Part shown: positions 44,507-56,308 of the stretch, piece after piece
Numbering within the stretch: the stretch's first letter is position 1
How the letters are laid out: the number at the start of each line of letters is the position of its first letter
DNA from: Tuctoria greenei
Taxonomy: Eukaryota > Streptophyta > Magnoliopsida > Poales > Poaceae
Length of the DNA stretch: 64,000 nucleotides
Direction: 5' to 3'
NCBI GenBank assembly: GCA_036927565.1
Contig: JAYESD010000001.1
Coordinates: 266,239,560 to 266,303,559, forward strand
Program-made: the position numbers and the translations under genes
Notes under the pieces: model-generated
The model's database searches: none
Told to the model about the DNA's origin: nothing
What the model saw: the letters and a program-made list of their open reading frames with translations, nothing else

Positions 44507-46402
44507 ATGGAGAAATATCCCGCCAAACTTTGTGTGTTTAGTGGTATTGATTTTCAGGTTTGGAAGGCGCGCATGGAGTCTTTCATCCAGGCGCAAGGTT
44601 TCGCGATATGGGAAAAGGTTTACAAACCTTATGAAGTGCCACCAAATGATCAAGTTACGACTACAAATCTACGGGACGTTGACAACAACAACAAAGTCCG
44701 CAACTTGATCATTCAGGGACTCACTCAAAGCGACTTTGATCGTGTCGCGCACCTCCGATCAGCATACGATGTTTGGAGAGCTCTTTGTGATTATCACGAA
44801 GGCTCCAACACAATCAAGGAGGTAAAACAAGATATGTTCAAAAAGGAATACATGCATTTCGAGATGCAACCTGGTGAGTCCATCAATCAATTTTTTGCCC
44901 GATTTAACAAAATTCTCAGTAATCTACGTAGTGTCAACGTAAACTTTTCTGATGCTGAGAATGCTAGGCAACTCCTTAGTGCATTAGACATGACAATATG
45001 GGAGATGAAAGTAACATCCATTCGTGAATCAACTGTCATGAGTACTCTTACTTTAGATGTGCTTTACTCTAAACTAAAAACTCATGAAATTGACATTTTA
45101 TCAGGAAAGAATCCAAATAAGTCTATTGCATTCGTTTCACAACGTGATATGCCTAGCTCCGGCCAATCATCATCTTGCAATACTCTTGCTTTGCTGTCTT
45201 CACTAACCCTAGAACAGGTTGAAGAATTTCCAGAAGAGGAGCTAGCACTCATCTCTACTAGGTTCTCAAAAGCATTGCAAAATGTGAGAACTAGAAGGAG
45301 AGGAAGCTCCAGACCTCAACAATGCTTTGAATGTGGTAAGACAGGACACTTTTGTATAAAATGCCCTAACCTTTCAGGTCCTGCTACCCGTGAAGAGAAG
45401 CAGAACAAGGTCAAGACCACCTCTGGAAACTCCAACAAGAAAAAGAAGGGTTCCATAGGACACAAGATGATAAACAACTTCATCACCGCACTTCAAGAGC
45501 TCAGTTCAAGTGATGTAGACATTGGAAGTGATGAAGATGATGACGATCTAACCAACTTATGCTTCATGGCAGGCAAAACAAGATCAAGATCAAGTCAGGA
45601 GGATGCAGAACACAACAGTGATGATGATGAGGTATGTTCCATCTGTAATAAAATATGTTATGCAATTTCTCGTGCAACTACTATTGTCAAGAAAAAGGAC
45701 AAAAATCTTAGGGATAATGCTGCTAAAATTGAATCACTAGAGTCTGAAATCAATCATTTAAAAACTTTGATTCCTAGTGATGATGCATGTCCCTCATGTG
45801 ACTTAATCTATGAACAATTGTCCACATTAAGAAGTGCACACTCCTCCACTCTAGATAGACTTGATGAAGAAATTGAAAAGAACAAAAAGTTGTCTGACTT
45901 TAATGTTAAAAACTTAAAAGATGCTTCTTGTTCTACATATGATTTGCATTGTTCTGCATGTGGTAATCTTGATAAGAAACTAAACGATGCAATGAATGAA
46001 ATTTCCATTCTGAACAATGCTTTACGGACACATGAAGTTAAAAATTGTTCTAACTGCAAACTTAAAAGAAAAGCTTCATGTAAAGACTGCCTAGTTCTAT
46101 CTAAAGAACTTGACAATGAAAATAAGATACTAGAGCGGTTTTACAATGGGAACAAGAATCTAAACTTGCTGTTAAATTCTTCTAAACCTTGCAATGATAA
46201 AAATGGTTTAGGTTTTGATTCCCATACTTATTCTAAAACACATTCACCTCATGTTGTAAAATTATTTGGAAAACATTTAATCAAGATTGTCCCTAAACAA
46301 AAGGATGTGATTTTCAAATCTACAGGAGTGCTTTCTAATTCCGTTTCTAATACTGGATGCTCATCTAGACATGATTACAAAATTAAATTTCATTGTACTT
46401 AA
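44507..46402 (+). CDS. Copia gag, SIRE-like
   Basis: The 631-residue frame begins MEKYPAKLCVFSGIDFQVWK. The copia gag core lies at about 10-200 (AYDVWRALCDYHEGSNTIKE, MQPGESINQFFARFNKIL) and a complete CCHC knuckle, CFECGKTGHFCIKC, at about 272-285. A lysine-rich stretch, an acidic run (DEDDDD) and a Cys-containing coiled coil (about 385-540) follow. The frame ends TAA at 46400, but homologous sequence (CNKDGHVVDFC) goes on in frame, so gag is truncated by that stop. Of the three gag genes in the window this is the only one with an intact zinc knuckle. Confidence 0.85.
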   Translation: MEKYPAKLCVFSGIDFQVWKARMESFIQAQGFAIWEKVYKPYEVPPNDQVTTTNLRDVDNNNKVRNLIIQGLTQSDFDRVAHLRSAYDVWRALCDYHEGSNTIKEVKQDMFKKEYMHFEMQPGESINQFFARFNKILSNLRSVNVNFSDAENARQLLSALDMTIWEMKVTSIRESTVMSTLTLDVLYSKLKTHEIDILSGKNPNKSIAFVSQRDMPSSGQSSSCNTLALLSSLTLEQVEEFPEEELALISTRFSKALQNVRTRRRGSSRPQQCFECGKTGHFCIKCPNLSGPATREEKQNKVKTTSGNSNKKKKGSIGHKMINNFITALQELSSSDVDIGSDEDDDDLTNLCFMAGKTRSRSSQEDAEHNSDDDEVCSICNKICYAISRATTIVKKKDKNLRDNAAKIESLESEINHLKTLIPSDDACPSCDLIYEQLSTLRSAHSSTLDRLDEEIEKNKKLSDFNVKNLKDASCSTYDLHCSACGNLDKKLNDAMNEISILNNALRTHEVKNCSNCKLKRKASCKDCLVLSKELDNENKILERFYNGNKNLNLLLNSSKPCNDKNGLGFDSHTYSKTHSPHVVKLFGKHLIKIVPKQKDVIFKSTGVLSNSVSNTGCSSRHDYKIKFHCT

Positions 46403-46924
46403 TGTAATAAAGATGGTCATGTTGTAGATTTCTGTTATAGACTAGCTAAATAAATTAAAAAGGATAAAATGTCTGCTAGATCTCATAACTTTCATGCTAA
46501 ACCTAAAACTAGAAACATGCAACCTGCTTTAATGACTCCGAAATTTTAAAAAGTAGCTTCTAGACCTGGTAAGAGATCTGCAAAGGCAGCTCCGGTAGTT
46601 CTGATAGCTCCGAGAGCTCCCGGACCTTCTGTTGTTCCCTTCGGAACATCAGTTTTTACATCCAGAGCTTCAACTTTTCCCTTTGGAACTGCTGCTTTTA
46701 CCTCCGGAGCTACTGGTTTTCATCCAAAATGTGAAACAACTTTTAAATCAGTAGTTAAGAACAGAAAACCTCAATCTTTGACTCATAAACCTGCTTTTTT
46801 GTCATAGCTTTTGTGTGTTTTTCCTGCTGCACGTCGTGTGACTCAGTACTGGATTCCTAAATGCCTTTTGAATGACCCCAGTATTGAGTCATCGACGTAT
46901 TGTGCTTCTATGTAGGTTACACGC
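46403..46924 (+). other. Linker between copia gag and protease
   Basis: It reads across several stops as a Pro/Ala/Ser/Thr-rich linker. It contains reiterated AGCTCCGG/GAGCTCC words (46590-46710), also frequent in the Tat LTR and spacer, and ends before the protease. Confidence 0.5.
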
Positions 46925-49900
46925 TTGAGGAAGGAGAACATTTGGATTGTGGATTCAGATTGCTCATGCCACATGACCGGTAACAAAGAATGGTTCTCCT
47001 CCCTCTCTTTTGTGTCACGTGTAGAGAATGTTACTTTGGCTGATAATTCCTCAACTCCTATAATTGTTAAGGGTTCAGTTAGAGTAAATGATCACTACAC
47101 ATTGAAGGATGTGGCACTTGTTAAAAATTTGAAATACAACTTGCTTTCTGTTTCACAACTGCTAGATGAAAATCTGGAAATTATTTTTACTAAAAATTGC
47201 TGCAAAGTTATAAATTCAAATAGTGAGCTTATTTTTAACATGTCTCGGTTTGGAAGAGTTTTTAAAGATGATTTTGATATGTCTTCCTCTAAGCATAGGT
47301 GTCTAGTTACTAATGATCCAAAGGACCTATATTTTTGGCATCGTAGACTTGGTCACGTAGGCTTTGATCATCTAACGCATGTTAGTGCTCTTGATCGCAT
47401 ATGTGGGCTGCCTAAGCTTAAAGGGGACAAAGAAATTGTTTGCTCTTCTTGTAGACATGTTAAGATGGTTGCAGGTTCACATACTCCTCTCACAATGATC
47501 ATGACAACTTAACCGGGTCAACTTTTGCACCTTGATACCGTAGGACCTTCACGTGTTCAATCCTTCAGAGGTAAATGGTATGTTCTTGTGATTGTTGATG
47601 ATTATTTTAGATACTCTTGGGTTTACTTTGTGGCATCTAAGAATGAAGCTTTTAGTCACTTTAGAACTTTATTTCTTAGATTATCAATTGACCACCCAAG
47701 ATCTTTAAAAGCAATTAGAAGTGATAACGGAACTGAATTTAAAAATCAATATTTTGATCACTTGCACTGAAAATGGAAAAGATCATCAATTTTCTTCACC
47801 ATATGTACCTCAACAAAACGGTATTGTAGAAAGAAAGAACAGAACCTTAGTTGAGATGACTAGGATTATGCTTGATGAATATCAAACTCCTAGGAAATTT
47901 TGGGCTGATGCGACTGCAACCGCTTGTTATGTCTCAAATCGTGTTTTCTTGCGCGCTAAGCTAGGTAAAACACCATATGAGCCCCGGTTTGGACATAGGC
48001 CTAGTGTTACACACTTTCGGGTCTTTGGTGGCAAATTCTTTATTAAGAAACATGGTAATCTTGATAAATTTGAACCTAGATCCATTGATGGCATGTTTCT
48101 TGGTTATCCATTTCATACTCGAGTCTATTGTGTGCTTTTACTTAACACCAACAAAATTGTAGAGACTTGTGAGGTGTCTTTTGATGAAGCTAGCCCAGGT
48201 ACTAGCTCAAACATTGCAGGTCCAAATCCATATCCTCAGGGGAAGGGTATTTTTGAAGAATAAGAAGAAGAGTCGGTGATTTTGTCTGATAGTTCCGAAG
48301 CTGACACGTGTCCAGCTCTGAACTTTGAACAAGCTCCGACTACCATCTCTGCTGGTCCTGATCATCCACAAGCCACAAGATCATCAATTTGCGATGAACC
48401 TGATGAAGAAGAAGCTTGTGAGACATCTGTTCCCCTACGGATTTACAAGAATCATCCCCCGCAACAGATAATTGGAAGCTTGCATGAACGAGTTACAAGA
48501 TCCAGATTTTCTGACCCCAATTCTCATGCCCATTCTGCTTTTGTTGCTTCTTTTGAACCCAAAGATATATCACACGCACTCACTAATGAATCTTGGATTA
48601 TTGCCATGCAAGAAGAGTTAGAAATTTTTGAAAGAAATAATGTTTGGAAACTTGTACCTCCACCTCAAGATCACACTTTAATTGGAAATAAATGGGTGTT
48701 TAAAAATAAACAAAGTGATGATGGGTTTGTGATTAGGAATAAGGCTAGATTGGTTGCTCAAGGTTTCACACAAATTGAAGTTCTAGATTTTGATGAAACT
48801 TTTGCTCCTGTTGCTACATTAGAAGCCATAAGAATTTTGTTAGATTTTGCTGCATCTAAAGGTTTCAAGTTATATCAAATGGATGTAAAAGTGCTTTTCT
48901 TAATGGCTACATAGATGAGGAGGTTTATGTTAAGCAACCACCCGTTTTGAAAATCCAGATTGTCCTAATCATGTTTCAAACTAACTAAAGCCCTGTATGG
49001 TCTAAAACAAGCTCCTAGAGCGTGGTATGATAGGTTAAAAACATTCTTACTTGAAAAGGGGTTTACCATGAGCAAGGTTGATAAAACTATTTTTGTTCTT
49101 AAGCATGGCAATGACTCATTATTCAATCAAGTGTATGTGGATGATATTATCTTTGGTTGTGCTTCTCATGATCTTGTGTCCAAGTTTTCAGCAATAATGA
49201 GTTTTGAATTTGAAATGAGTATGATAGGTGAACTCACTTACTTTTTGGGGCTGCAAATCAAGCAAACCAAGTAAGGTACCTTTGTGCATCAAACAAAGTA
49301 TACAAGGGACCTTCTCAAGCGCTTCAACATGGACAAAAGCAAGCCTCTTTGTACACCAATGGAACAACATCAACACTTGAACTTGATGAAGATGGTGAAC
49401 CCGTGGATCAAAAAGAATATAGAAGCATGATCGTATCACTTTTGTACCTCACGGAATCAAGATCGGACATATAATTTAGCGTATGTCTTTGTGCACGGTT
49501 TCAAGCTTCCCACGTGCTTCACATCGTCAAGCTGTCAAAAGGATTCTCATGTACTTACATGGAACTCAAGAATTTGGCATTTTTCTTCCTTCTTCCTCAA
49601 TCGATACTTCAAAAGCTTTTTTGGATGTTGATTTTGGGGGTTGTAGGATTGATAAGAAAAGTACTTCTGGTTCTTATCATTTTCTTGGTAATTCTCTTGT
49701 TGCTTGGTCCTCTAGAAAACAAAACTCAGTTGCACAATCCACAACCAAATCTGAATATGTAGCTGCTGCTAGTGCTTGCTCACAAATTCTTTGGGTTGTT
49801 CAAACACTTAAGGATTATGGGGTTGATCTAGATAGTGTTCCATTATTTTGTGATAACACTAGTGCCATTTGCATTGCTAAAAACCCCATGCAACATTCTA

Positions 49901-50112
49901 GAACTAAGCACATTGACATTAGGTATCACTTTCTTCATGATAATGTTGAAAAAGGAAACATTGTGCTTCACCATGTAGATATCGAACAACAATTGGCTGA
50001 CATTTTTACAAAACTTTTGGATTTCACTCGTTTTTGTTACATTCGTAGTGAGATAGGGGTTATGCATCCTCATGGCTTAAATCGAGGGGGAGCTTTCAAA
50101 TTTGGGATCTGA
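46403..50112 (+). pseudogene. Copia pol: protease, integrase, RT, RNase H, broken
   Basis: The protease motif at 46952 reads WIVDSDCSCHMTG, with Asp instead of Gly in DSG. Integrase follows with HRRLGHVGFDHL and CSSCRH zinc ligands, then HLDTVGPS, IRSDNGTEF and YVPQQNGIVERKNRT (DDE). RT shows WVFKNKQSDDGF, KARLVAQGFTQ and YVDDIIFG at about 49135. RNase H (SYHFLGNSLVAWSSRKQNSV, HIDIRYHFLHD) ends at 50112. Stops lie at 47510, 48261, 48912 and 49272; the frame shifts near 47765 and again around 49280-49480. It cannot make a polyprotein. Confidence 0.9.
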
Positions 50113-50950
50113 TCTTAAAAATAATATGAGCATAATATTTCATACATATATGACCTTGTGATTCTTTTTACATGTTGAAAGTTCTTACTACATTACTTGT
50201 GTTATACATTTTGTAGTTTTTTCCATAACTGGTAACTGGAATAATTACTTACACTAAATTTGGTCATGATCGAACTTTCTTGCTATTTTAAATCTATTGC
50301 ATGCTCACAAGTGCTTTTAAAAGAATTAATCAAGTAAGAAACTCACATGTTGAGTTTTTATGTTCAAATGGAGAAATGAGAAAAGATCAAGAGAATATGC
50401 ATGCATCACACTTCTTCTTTTGAGATGGCTTATCATTGCACTTAGATATGAACTTGGAAAAGTTGTGTATGACTAAAACCATGTCCTTAAGCTTCTGATT
50501 GTCAAATGACATAGGCTTGGCTTGGTTGGTTAGAATAAGGCAGATGCAGCATATAATCTCTTGCAAATGTCATATGTTAAAATTTTGTGATTAAAAGAAA
50601 ATAAATTTGCAGCAACAAGTGTCATGCTTTTAGGTCTTGAAATAGTTAAGTTTGTGAGATCATTACTTGCTTAAATTGAAAATTACATTTGATCTCTAGC
50701 ATGGCTTACACTACTTTATGTATCTCATTGTTGTGATAGTGTAAGTTACTTGATAGTATGACTTGGATGAGCTTTGTTTCTATTTTGTACCTTGTTGAAT
50801 ACATTGTCAAAGGGGGAGAATTATGCAAGGGGGAGAAATTTATTTCAATCTCATTTGATTTTCAAAGAGGGGGGAAATTGTTTTCAAAACTTTTCATGCC
50901 AATGTTCGGATTTTAAGTGGTGTTGCCAATGCATTCATCAAGAGGGAGAT
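50113..50950 (+). other. 3' region of the copia element with PPT
   Basis: AT-rich non-coding DNA after RNase H. GGGGGAGAA words occur at 50812 and 50830, and CAAGAGGGAGAT at 50939-50950 is the polypurine tract next to the 3' LTR. Confidence 0.65.
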
Positions 50951-51029
50951 TGTGAGACCTATGTGTGTTGAATACATTGGATTTGACGATAAAAGTTTTG
51001 AATAGTACCAAAACACCTTTTTAACAAGG

Positions 51030-51250
51030 TCCGACTTTAGGTCCGAGCTCCTGCAAGGTCCGACGATAGGTCCGGCTTGTTTTGGTTAGCTCCGGCGCTA
51101 GGTCCGACTAGCTTTTGTTAGCTCCGGCGCTAGGTCCGACTAGCTTTGGTAAGCTCTAGCGCTAGGTCCGACTAGCTTTGGTAAGTTTCAGCACTAGGTC
51201 CTACTAGCTTTGGTAAGCTCCGGTTCAAGGTCCGATTAACTTTGGCAAGG
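51030..51250 (+). repeat. Tandem repeats of about 36 bp in the copia LTR U3
   Basis: Five to six degenerate units of AGGTCCGACTAGCTTTGG followed by TAAGCTCCGGCGCT. Each contains GGTCCGACTAGC and AGCTCCGG words, echoing motifs in the other LTR families here. Confidence 0.8.
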
Positions 51251-52043
51251 TTCGGAGCTTGATTGTAGTGGTTCTGCTTTTAACTTACAATGTTTCGAAC
51301 TTGCTCTACATTGATGGAAAGTTTCCTTAGTATTCATTTACTAAGTTTTTTGGTGTGTTTTGGCTGATCATGGTTGATATCGTTTTTGCTATGGTTTTGC
51401 AACATGCTTATGTGAGGTTCTCACGTAAGGGTGTTGTGGTTTCGGAACTAACGAGGGTTAAGTCGAGGACTTGTGCTCGGAAGTATTGGTTGTTTATCCG
51501 TGTGCAGGTGTTGCTTGAGTTCAAGACATGGCTGGTGACGGGATCCATTGAACTAGTCTTAGGGAGAAGATGGGGTTCAACAACCAAGTTTGGGAGGAAT
51601 TGTGGTTGAGTTGATCGAGAGGTCGTGCAACATGTTTGAATCAAGAACAATGCATATGAAGGTATCATGGACGTCGTTGGAAGATGTTTGCACGAGTGCA
51701 AGGTGTGCATGGACGTGGCTACATGGTTCTGAGGCGTTGATGAAGACATGTGAACTTAAAGAATTGGTCGAAAAGGTCCAATGGACTAGGTTATGGACTC
51801 AAGCTGTGGTTGAGTCGTGTTTGACTCAAATATGGAAAGTTTTGAGTTGGTTATGATAGGATTTCGTGTGGGTCACGAATTGAGTTGTTTTAGGAATATG
51901 GGATATGTTCCTAAGGTGTTTGGAAGTCTTAAGATTGCTTCTATCTGCGTATAGAAGAGTCTTGAGTCAGCTATGGAAAGTTTCGATTCGTGAATTCAGT
52001 AGGATTAGAGTCCTAGTTAGGTTTGGGTTTGCCTTCGGGCTGG

Positions 52044-52053
52044 TTATATAAGC
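52044..52053 (+). promoter_or_regulatory. TATA box of the copia LTR
   Basis: TTATATAAGC is conserved in all copia LTR copies in the window (near 43841, here, and split at 55704-55713 by the Tekay solo LTR). Confidence 0.6.
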
Positions 52054-52657
52054 AAGGGGGGACCAGAGCTCGTGGTGCACGACTCTTGGGATCGTTCCTC
52101 TTGTGTTCTATTGAATAAAACTCGTAGTTGAAAGAAACTTTTGTGCCTTGTTTGTCTGACTTGTTTTCGTCAAGTCTTTCTCGTCGGGTTTTCTGCACCG
52201 ACACTACCTTTCTTCAGTGGTTTTATCATAACTCGAGTTTTTACAGATCCGATTGATGTGATTCTTTTGGGTTTGTCTTCATAACTTGATTTTATAGCAT
52301 CTGTGAAAATTTCACGGTCATTGGATTTTGTGGTTTCTGATCTACACGAATTTCTTTGCAGTGTTCGAGAACTATTTTTCTCGGGTAGGACAGATTGACC
52401 TTTGTTCGATCTTCCGATCGTAATTTGAGTTTTTCTCGATGGATTTTCGTGATTCTTATTGTGACGTCTTCGTTACTTGATTCCCTACAATCTATACTAG
52501 TTTTGTCACAGTTAAACACGTTTAAATTAGTCGCACCCACGGTTTATTTAACAGATTGGTTTTCTACCGAGGGGTGTTTTGTTGCTTCCGCTGAAAAATT
52601 TTAATCTACCATTCACCCCCACCTCTGGTAGCTTTACACATGCTCTTCGATCCTACA

Positions 52658-52866
52658 GAAAGATTTGAGTTGGTTATATTAGGATTTCGTGTGGGTAACG
52701 AAGTTGAGTTGTTTTAGGAATGTGGTATACGTTCCTAAGGTGTTTGGAAGTCTTAAGATTGCTTCTATATGCGTATAGAAGAGTCTTGAGCAACTATGGA
52801 AAGTTTCGATGGAAAATGAGTAGGATACGAGTCCTAGTTTGGTTTGGGTTGGCCTCATGGCTGGTA
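52658..52866 (+). repeat. Copia LTR fragment, left part
   Basis: Immediately after the 3' LTR end, a second copy of the same LTR starts in its middle (equivalent to about 51836) and runs to the Tekay solo LTR. The fragment resumes at 55709. Confidence 0.8.
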
Positions 52867-55703
52867 TGTGACCCCCGGTTCCGAAAAATGAACCAATCTA
52901 ACGCATATGTGTGCCCAGGATGTTCATCACACATACACGAGTGCAATCACAAAAGAGTATACAAAAAATTACCACAGAACAAGATTAATTAACCAAATTT
53001 TATTACACAAACCAGATTATCCTCAAATACAAGCTCTAATGAATATTAATGACAAGTTCAACTAATGCAGCGGAAATAAACTAATTAAGCAAACTAAGCA
53101 ACTAAGCAGCATAAGTGATAGGGTATGTATATGCGCAACTCCAATCAACACCACAGACAAAGCTGACGGTAGACATGGCCTAGAACTCCGCATTATCACC
53201 ATTAAACTCCTAATCCTGACCTGCAACTATTGGGGGAGATTGCAAGAGTGAGTACATGTCGTACTCAGCAAGTGTGGAAAGTATGACATGTGGCTGATTC
53301 AAATGACGACAATAATAATGGCAAAATGCTGAAAAGTACATTAAAACATTTGAAAAGCAATATATCATATGTATATGAAGTAAACCCATAATAATCATAA
53401 GTAATATCATAATACCAGTCCATAATTCACCATCCTCATCCATAATTCCAGATTTCACCATTCGCCAATAACCATATTCAATACCAGAAATTAATCCATA
53501 ACCATCCATAACCATTACCAAACCATAACCATCACAAATTCCATCCCAATACCAATTTCCCTCTAATCATGTAGGTCATCCAGGCGCTCATAACCGGGAG
53601 CACGACTATCATGATAGTTTTATTTAACTCCGCAGAGTTTGTACCTCTTTACCCACGTGTTTGTGATTTCATCACCCGTCGGCGACTAAAGAACCTCCCT
53701 CATGTCAATTACACTTCCTTTGGTGTATGGCCAAGAGATCAAAAAATAGCCTTTACAAAGGGATTACTAGCCTATTTAGACCCCACTGAGGTTTCACCGG
53801 TGGCGATGCCTCCAACTGAGCACATCTTCAACCAAGGGCCCCCTCTTGAGCCATTCGGATCCCAGGGTAGTCCCACCAATCCTCAACAAACCCAATCCGA
53901 CTACCCCTTCCCCGAGCATCCACAATGGTCCAAATAGAACTGGCAAAGCCCTAATTAATCATCTACGCTGCACCCATACTTGGCCTCATGGTGGCACTGT
54001 AGTCCTGGCTTATTCTCGCATGAACCGGTCCTTAGATCTAAAGCAAGCAAACCACCATAACATCCAACCCATCCACATACCAGGCTTGCTTAGATCACCC
54101 ATTACCATATCATATTTAACCAGTTCATGTTAACCATAATCTCATCCATGCATAATTAAATTGATTGATATAGTTGGTTTCCCATCCCAGTTGATTAAGC
54201 GGAGCAAAAGGTAAAAAGCCCTTCCCGACTCTACCATATATTCCAGGTGACAAGGGTGGTCAACAAAACTAGTAAACTTCCTATCATAGGATTCCCATCA
54301 AATTGACACAAGCATGCAGTTTGCAAACAAAACATTTATTTTAAAAACAGGATCAATATGCTTCAAGGACACTTGCCTTGCTCTTGCTGTTGATTAGGAT
54401 CAAAGCCTTCAAACTCTTGGTGCTGTAGATCCTCCGCGGCACTCTCTAGCGCAAATCCGTCTAATCCACACAATAAACATACAAGACAAGAAACACAATC
54501 AAAGATTGCACAAATATTACTCAATATGACATGACATGCATGATTAATGCAAATGCAAGGTAGAACTTGTTAATAGATTGCTTTTAATGATCACTAACTA
54601 GTTCTAATAGATTTTAACAAGTTTATACATGTTTTGATGTGATTAGATCAATATTTTAGAATTAATTCAACACAATTTAACCAGGAAGATCGGACTAGTC
54701 CGCTAGGGACCGGACAAGTCCGCACTTGACGAGATCAGCAGATTAGGGTTTTCTAGATCGACGTAAATTCGGAGATTAGGGGTTTAATTCTCGTAAGGAA
54801 AAGAGAATAGAAGGTATACCAGGTGTTTAGAACTCCAATGAATCAAGAAACATGGAGGTAACACTTGGATCTTGATGATCTAGGGTTGGTGATGAACTTG
54901 GGGATGAATTGATGGTGAAGGACAAAACTCGGTGGAGATCTTGATCCTCCTTCGTTTCCTCCTCTTCTTCTTCTTGCTTGGGATCTTCTCCTCCCTCCTT
55001 GATGGCAGCTCCCCATGAACTAGGGTTTGGGTGGGTGGAAAAGTGGCAAATAGATGTCAACCCAAGGGGTGGGGCTGTTTATATAGAGGTGGAGGCTAGG
55101 GTTAGATGGATTTCGAGTTTTGGGATGAGTAGAGGCCAGTTTAGAGTCCCACACGGGCTCTAAAAGAGTTAGGAACAACGTCCCTAGGCCCACTTAATGT
55201 GAAACCCAAGAAACAAGTCGTAAAACAAAAGATCAATTCGGAGTCACGAAATATCGGACAAGTCCGGATAGGACCGGACTAGTCCGAAGTCATCGAGAGA
55301 GAAAATCAGACAAGTCTGGCCAACATCGGACAAGTCCGAATTTGAACAGAGAGGAAAACGAACAAGTCCGCTGGAACACCAGACTAGTCCGGAAAAGTCC
55401 AGGGACTTAGCAAATTTTCAAGGATTCTTGAAATACCGAACTAGTCCGCACAAAATCGGACAAGTCCGAAAGTTTCCAGTGCCAAAAATCAGACTAATCC
55501 GCGGCAAAAACGGACAAGTCCGTTTTTAGTCAGGGAGAAATCGGACTAGTCCTCAGCAAAATCGGACTAGTCCGCACTTTCCTGCGTTTTTAAGTGTGGT
55601 TTGTTCCAAATTAATTTTAAACTTGTTCCTATTGTTGTGGGTTAATGTTAAACATGTATATGAATGTATGCAAGGCATGATGCATGAAAATGAGGGTGTT
55701 ACA
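52867..55703 (-). mobile_element. Tekay solo LTR with 5-bp target duplication
   Basis: A 2837-base LTR (plus strand TGTGACCCCCGG to GGGTGTTACA) closely related to 16336-19135, with no internal region. Both flanks are TGGTA (52862-52866 and 55704-55708), a perfect 5-bp target duplication. The target is the TATA region of the copia LTR fragment: removing the solo LTR restores GGCTGGTATATAAGC. It keeps the palindromic array (about 54690-54720 and 55250-55575) and the TATA box. Confidence 0.95.
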
Positions 55704-55708
55704 TGGTA

Positions 55709-56308
55709 TATAAGCAATAGAGGCCAGAGCTCGTGGTAGACGGATTTTGGGTTGTTCCTCTTATGTTATATTGAATAAATATCGTAGTTTAAAGGAACTT
55801 TTGTGCCTTGTTCGTCCGATTTGTTTCAGACAAGTTTTCCTCGTCGAGTTTTTGCACAACACCACCTTGCTTCGATGGTTTTATCATAACTCGAGTTTTA
55901 TAGATCCAATTGACGTGATTCTTTTTGGGTTGTCTTTACATCTCGATTATCTATAATCTGTGAAAATTTCACAGTCATTGAATTTGTGGTTTCTGATCTA
56001 TGCGAGTTTCTTTGCAGTGTTGCAAATCTGATTTTTCTCGGGTAGAACAGATTGACCTTTGTTCGATCTTTCGATCGTAACATCAGTTTTTCTCGATGGT
56101 TTTCCTTGATTCCTGTTTTCGTGTCTTCGTGACTTGACTCTTAACAATTGATACTTGTTTTGTCTTGATCACATTTAGAATTGTTGCACACACGTTTTCT
56201 TAACAGATCAATTTTCTGTTGTGGGGTTTCCGTTTCTTCCACTGAAAAAGTTTTAATCTACCATTCACCCCCCGTCTGGTAGTTCTTCACGTTCTCTTCG
56301 ATCCTACA
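55709..56308 (+). repeat. Copia LTR fragment, right part
   Basis: It continues the LTR interrupted at 52866 (TATAAGCAATAGAGGCCAGAGC) and ends CTTCGATCCTACA. It is more diverged from the 3' LTR than the 5' LTR is, so it stems from an older insertion. Confidence 0.8.

Larger units (their letters stand above)
43338..52657 (+). mobile_element. SIRE-like Ty1/copia retrotransposon, decayed, 5' LTR truncated
   Basis: Order: partial 5' LTR (43338-44445), PBS, long gag, decayed pol in copia order (protease, integrase, RT, RNase H), a 0.8-kb 3' region with GCAAGGGGGAGAA words, PPT and a full 3' LTR (50951-52657). The LTR parts are roughly 95% alike by eye, so it is older than the Tekay copy. The first 590 bases of the 5' LTR are absent, replaced by the Tat 3' LTR. 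Confidence 0.9.
50951..52657 (+). repeat. 3' LTR of the copia element (1.7 kb)
   Basis: It runs from TGTGAGACCTATGTG to CTTCGATCCTACA; the exact first base is uncertain by two because the 5' LTR start is missing. The promoter word TTATATAAGC lies at 52044-52053. U3 carries tandem repeats at 51030-51250. Confidence 0.85.
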
